DNA of 28,177 nt from JBFLVQ01 sp040758525 (lineage in GTDB: Bacteria > Acidobacteriota > Blastocatellia > Chloracidobacteriales > JADJPF01), in contig JBFLVQ010000040.1 of assembly GCA_040758525.1 (NCBI GenBank), forward strand, positions 1-28,177. The letters run 5' to 3'. Position numbers and translations under genes: made by a program. The notes beneath the pieces were generated by a model. It did not search any database. It was not told the origin of the DNA and saw only the letters and a program-made list of their open reading frames with translations. Shown here piece by piece: positions 25,653 to 28,177 of the stretch (positions within the stretch are counted from its first letter, which is position 1; every line of letters starts with the position of its first letter).

Positions 25653-27710
25653 ATGATGAAAAGATTTATTTTGATATCTATCTTTTCCCTTGCCTTGATG
25701 ATTGATGTACAGGCCGCACAAGCGCCAAATGCTAAAGTCACGGTTGAATCTTTTCCGAAATATAACCTAAATATAAAAATCCTCCCTGAGGCCCATTACC
25801 TAGGAGTAGAAGGCACAGTACAACTACCTGCCACTGAAGGTATACGTGACAAACTGGTGTTTGCTCTTAGCGAGATGGCGACTAGTCTGAAGATGGAGGT
25901 ATTACAACCAGACGCAAGCGCAGGCCCAATTAAACTGGAAAGGACAGAACGCCCTCAAGTAACTTCCGGTTTGAGGAGGTGGACGCTTCTTCCACCTCAC
26001 CCCTTCCCTGCTGGAGCACCAGTCTTACTGCGGTTCAGTTACTCCATAGAAAACGGACTCGACTCAGTCTTCTACATCGGCCCGGAAGGCAGCTTTGCAT
26101 CAGGTGTGAATACGGCATGGTATCCTGAGCCGGAAGATATAGATCAATTCCGTACGAGAGGAACGGGAATGCTTCAGTTTAGTGTTCCTGCAGGTTATAT
26201 TACTTATACGACAGGCACTCAGCGCAGTACGCCAGAACAACTAGCGCAAGGAGCTTTCCACTTTCAGATAGATAGCCCAGTATTCTTTTCCTTTGCAGTG
26301 GGCAAATATACTGTGTTTCGACGCAGTGGCAGTCTTCCTATCTCTATCCTCCTTCTACGCCCACGCCCACAGCAAAATATTGAAAGACTGATTGAAGGTT
26401 CGGCAAGGGTGCTTGGAGCGCTGGCAGAGGAATTCGGACCTTACCCTTATCCAGAGTTTGCAATTATTGAGATGCCAACAGAACAGGCTCGCAAAGGCGG
26501 CTCTGATGGCGCCAGCCTGAGTGGATTTATGTTGGGCATTAGTAGCTATTTTGATCAGGAATTTAACACCGCTTTCTATGGCCACGAGATTGCTCATACC
26601 TGGTGGGGAAACATGATTCAGAAAAAAGGTCCACAAGGTGGTTATATGCTTGATGAGGCGATGGCAAATTATGGTTCTCTGCGTGCAGTCGAGCTATTAG
26701 AGGGAGCATATGCCGCCGAGCAGTATCGTCGTACCGGCTACCCTGGCTATTATTCTGAATACTCTGGTTCTGTCTATCTATCTAGAGCCTTGGCAGGCCT
26801 AGATCATCGACTTTCCGATCTTCCACTTGAGGACGGTTTCCTGAGTCGGCGTATGGCAAACACCAAGGGAATGCTTGTCTGGGATATGCTCTCACGAACG
26901 CTAGGCCGGAAAGTGTTTAGCCGTATCCTGCAAGGTTTTATCCGACAGCGAGCATTTCAACGGATTACCTGGGAAGAGTTTCTGCAAGCAATAGAAGGCG
27001 GCGCAGGTCAAAACCTCAAATGGTTTTATGATCAATGGCTCGAACGTATGGGCGTGCCTGACTGGCAATTGACTTGGAAGCAGGACGGCGCCGTCGTGCG
27101 CGGTACGATCACACAACCAACCCCTTATTATCAGGCCACAATCGAAGTGGAGGCAATTGGCAGCAATGGCCGGCGTTTAGTGCGCACAGTCGAGGTGAAT
27201 GGTCCACACACTCAATTTAGCTGGCGAGTCGGACTCGCCGTCAAGACAATTATGCTCGACCCACATTTCTTAATACTGCGCTGGACGCCAGAGTATCGTG
27301 CAGAAGCGACGGCGTTGCTCCCCTATACGCGCGGCGATCTAAAACTATCACAAGGCCAGGTTGCAGAGGCATACAAAGAATTTAAGGACGCTTTGGCACA
27401 GATACCAGAACGAGATCGATATAGTCTAGGCTTTATGCTGGAATACGGCCTAGCTCAATCTCTGCTAGAACAGCATAAGGAGGATGAAGCCAAGCCTTAT
27501 ATACAGGCAGCATTACTCCGTCCCATACGGCGCGCTGACATCTTGCCATGGGTTTATGTGCAGTTGGCAACGGTTGCCAAGAGATTGAATGATGAAGTAA
27601 CCCTATGGTGGGCAGTCAATGCAGTAATAAATGCTGACGATGCGGCTGGCGGGCGCACAGGAGCAGTGGAGCAGGTTCGCACTCTACTAAACACGACGTC
27701 CAAAAATTAA
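25653..27710 (+). CDS. Exported M1-family (gluzincin) metallopeptidase-like protein with C-terminal TPRs
   Basis: A 685-residue protein; ATG 25653 is preceded by GGAG seven bases upstream, and a second ATG follows at once. Residues 1-22 are a Sec signal (FILISIFSLALMIDVQA). An N-terminal beta domain (about 30-220) precedes the zinc-peptidase core: YGHEIAHTWWGNMIQ gives zinc ligands H311 and H315 and catalytic E312, and E335 in MLDEAMANY is the probable third ligand. The gap from H315 to E335 is 19 residues, one more than the canonical M1 spacing, though D334 sits at the exact position. No GAMEN exopeptidase motif is seen; GGSDGASLSGF occupies the corresponding place. A helical region and a beta domain follow. 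Residues of about 570-680 form two or three TPR-like helix pairs (AYKEFKDALAQIP, AKPYIQAALLRP). Likely periplasmic; aminopeptidase versus endopeptidase activity is open. Confidence 0.88.
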   Translation: MMKRFILISIFSLALMIDVQAAQAPNAKVTVESFPKYNLNIKILPEAHYLGVEGTVQLPATEGIRDKLVFALSEMATSLKMEVLQPDASAGPIKLERTERPQVTSGLRRWTLLPPHPFPAGAPVLLRFSYSIENGLDSVFYIGPEGSFASGVNTAWYPEPEDIDQFRTRGTGMLQFSVPAGYITYTTGTQRSTPEQLAQGAFHFQIDSPVFFSFAVGKYTVFRRSGSLPISILLLRPRPQQNIERLIEGSARVLGALAEEFGPYPYPEFAIIEMPTEQARKGGSDGASLSGFMLGISSYFDQEFNTAFYGHEIAHTWWGNMIQKKGPQGGYMLDEAMANYGSLRAVELLEGAYAAEQYRRTGYPGYYSEYSGSVYLSRALAGLDHRLSDLPLEDGFLSRRMANTKGMLVWDMLSRTLGRKVFSRILQGFIRQRAFQRITWEEFLQAIEGGAGQNLKWFYDQWLERMGVPDWQLTWKQDGAVVRGTITQPTPYYQATIEVEAIGSNGRRLVRTVEVNGPHTQFSWRVGLAVKTIMLDPHFLILRWTPEYRAEATALLPYTRGDLKLSQGQVAEAYKEFKDALAQIPERDRYSLGFMLEYGLAQSLLEQHKEDEAKPYIQAALLRPIRRADILPWVYVQLATVAKRLNDEVTLWWAVNAVINADDAAGGRTGAVEQVRTLLNTTSKN

Positions 27711-28087
27711 GCAATACACTTAAATATCAAAGGTCTATTACCGCTCAACGGGATTGATAGGCAACTATTTTGATTCCTAAAGATCAATTCCATTTTTTCG
27801 GATTTTTATCGAGATAGCAGTTCTCTATCTAAGGGTCATAACTACTTTTAATTGCTTGTGATCATTAACTATATTAGGCTGCCAGGGACTCTCTAAATCA
27901 ATGGCATTTCATTTGCTATCTTATTGACTAAAAGATTATGAATATCAATGGGAGCAAAATTATTAGTTAACCCTTCAAAAACTGAGAGACTGTGGGAATA
28001 GTATCCATGAATGTATGCATTTAATGATGCTTCATAACCTGCAGTACCCATGCCATTATGGAGATTTCAAACCGAGGAGAGAATGCT
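27711..28087 (+). other. Intergenic region, no gene seen
   Basis: 377 AT-rich bases. A six-base stem AGATAG/CTATCT with a seven-base loop lies near 27815-27833, but it lacks a following T-run on the plus strand and is not a convincing terminator. I see no other structure. Confidence 0.35.
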
Positions 28088-28177
28088 ATGTTGATATATA
28101 AGAATATTAAAAAGCCGATCGTGTTAATTGAATACACAAGAATCAGATGGATGGTCCTTATTGCAATCGCAATTGTG
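28088..28177 (+). CDS. N-terminus of a membrane protein (partial, cut by window edge)
   Basis: ATG 28088 follows GAGGAG with about eight-base spacing, and the frame stays open for 30 codons to the end of the window. The start is MLIYKNIKKPIVLIEYTRIR, then a hydrophobic segment begins (WMVLIAIAIV), consistent with a cytoplasmic basic lead entering a first transmembrane helix. Too little is present to name the family. Confidence 0.6.
   Translation, partial: MLIYKNIKKPIVLIEYTRIRWMVLIAIAIV

Overview
The window looks like bacterial chromosome of moderate GC content. It has Shine-Dalgarno sites, secreted enzymes with Sec signals, and half of a modular biosynthetic cluster. The lineage is uncertain. 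The repeated beta-rich secreted domain at 23220-23966 and the M1-like peptidase with C-terminal TPRs are of types I associate with Acidobacteriota (Blastocatellia-like). The PKS/NRPS proteins resemble those of cyanobacteria, myxobacteria and other talented uncultured bacteria. This is inference only.

Region 1 (1-18860, all minus strand) is a hybrid polyketide/non-ribosomal peptide cluster read right to left. The order is: a CmlA/FrsH-type diiron beta-hydroxylase with a metallo-beta-lactamase fold (18860-17265), three single-module PKSs of about 1,520-1,553 residues, each KS-AT-KR-ACP (PKS-A 17178-12517, PKS-B 12476-7914, PKS-C 7830-3175), and an NRPS beginning C-A that runs off the left edge (2861-<1). 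Spacing is 40-90 nt except for a 313-nt gap before the NRPS. If colinear, the line adds three acetate-type units and then an amino acid. The KRs of PKS-A and PKS-C look competent, while that of PKS-B has lost its NADPH-binding glycine motif and probably leaves a ketone. No DH, ER, loading module, thioesterase or A-domain C-terminus is visible, so the starter and release steps lie elsewhere. The CmlA-like protein predicts beta-hydroxylation of an amino acid tethered to an NRPS carrier protein.

Region 2 (18861-20424) is about 1.56 kb without a convincing gene. It contains a possible promoter for the cluster and, just upstream of it, a dense set of overlapping inverted repeats that could be an operator.

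Region 3 (20425-22089, minus) holds an epoxide-hydrolase family alpha/beta hydrolase and a 73-residue exported or membrane-anchored peptide with an excellent ribosome binding site.

Region 4 (22854-28177, plus) holds an apparently broken membrane-protein gene with an in-frame TAG, a secreted protein made of two beta-rich repeats, a membrane-anchored Fes/EstD-type esterase, a large exported M1-like zinc peptidase with TPRs, and the first 30 codons of a membrane protein cut by the right edge. These genes look like ordinary accessory functions flanking the cluster rather than part of it. No rRNA, tRNA, CRISPR array or intact mobile element was recognised.
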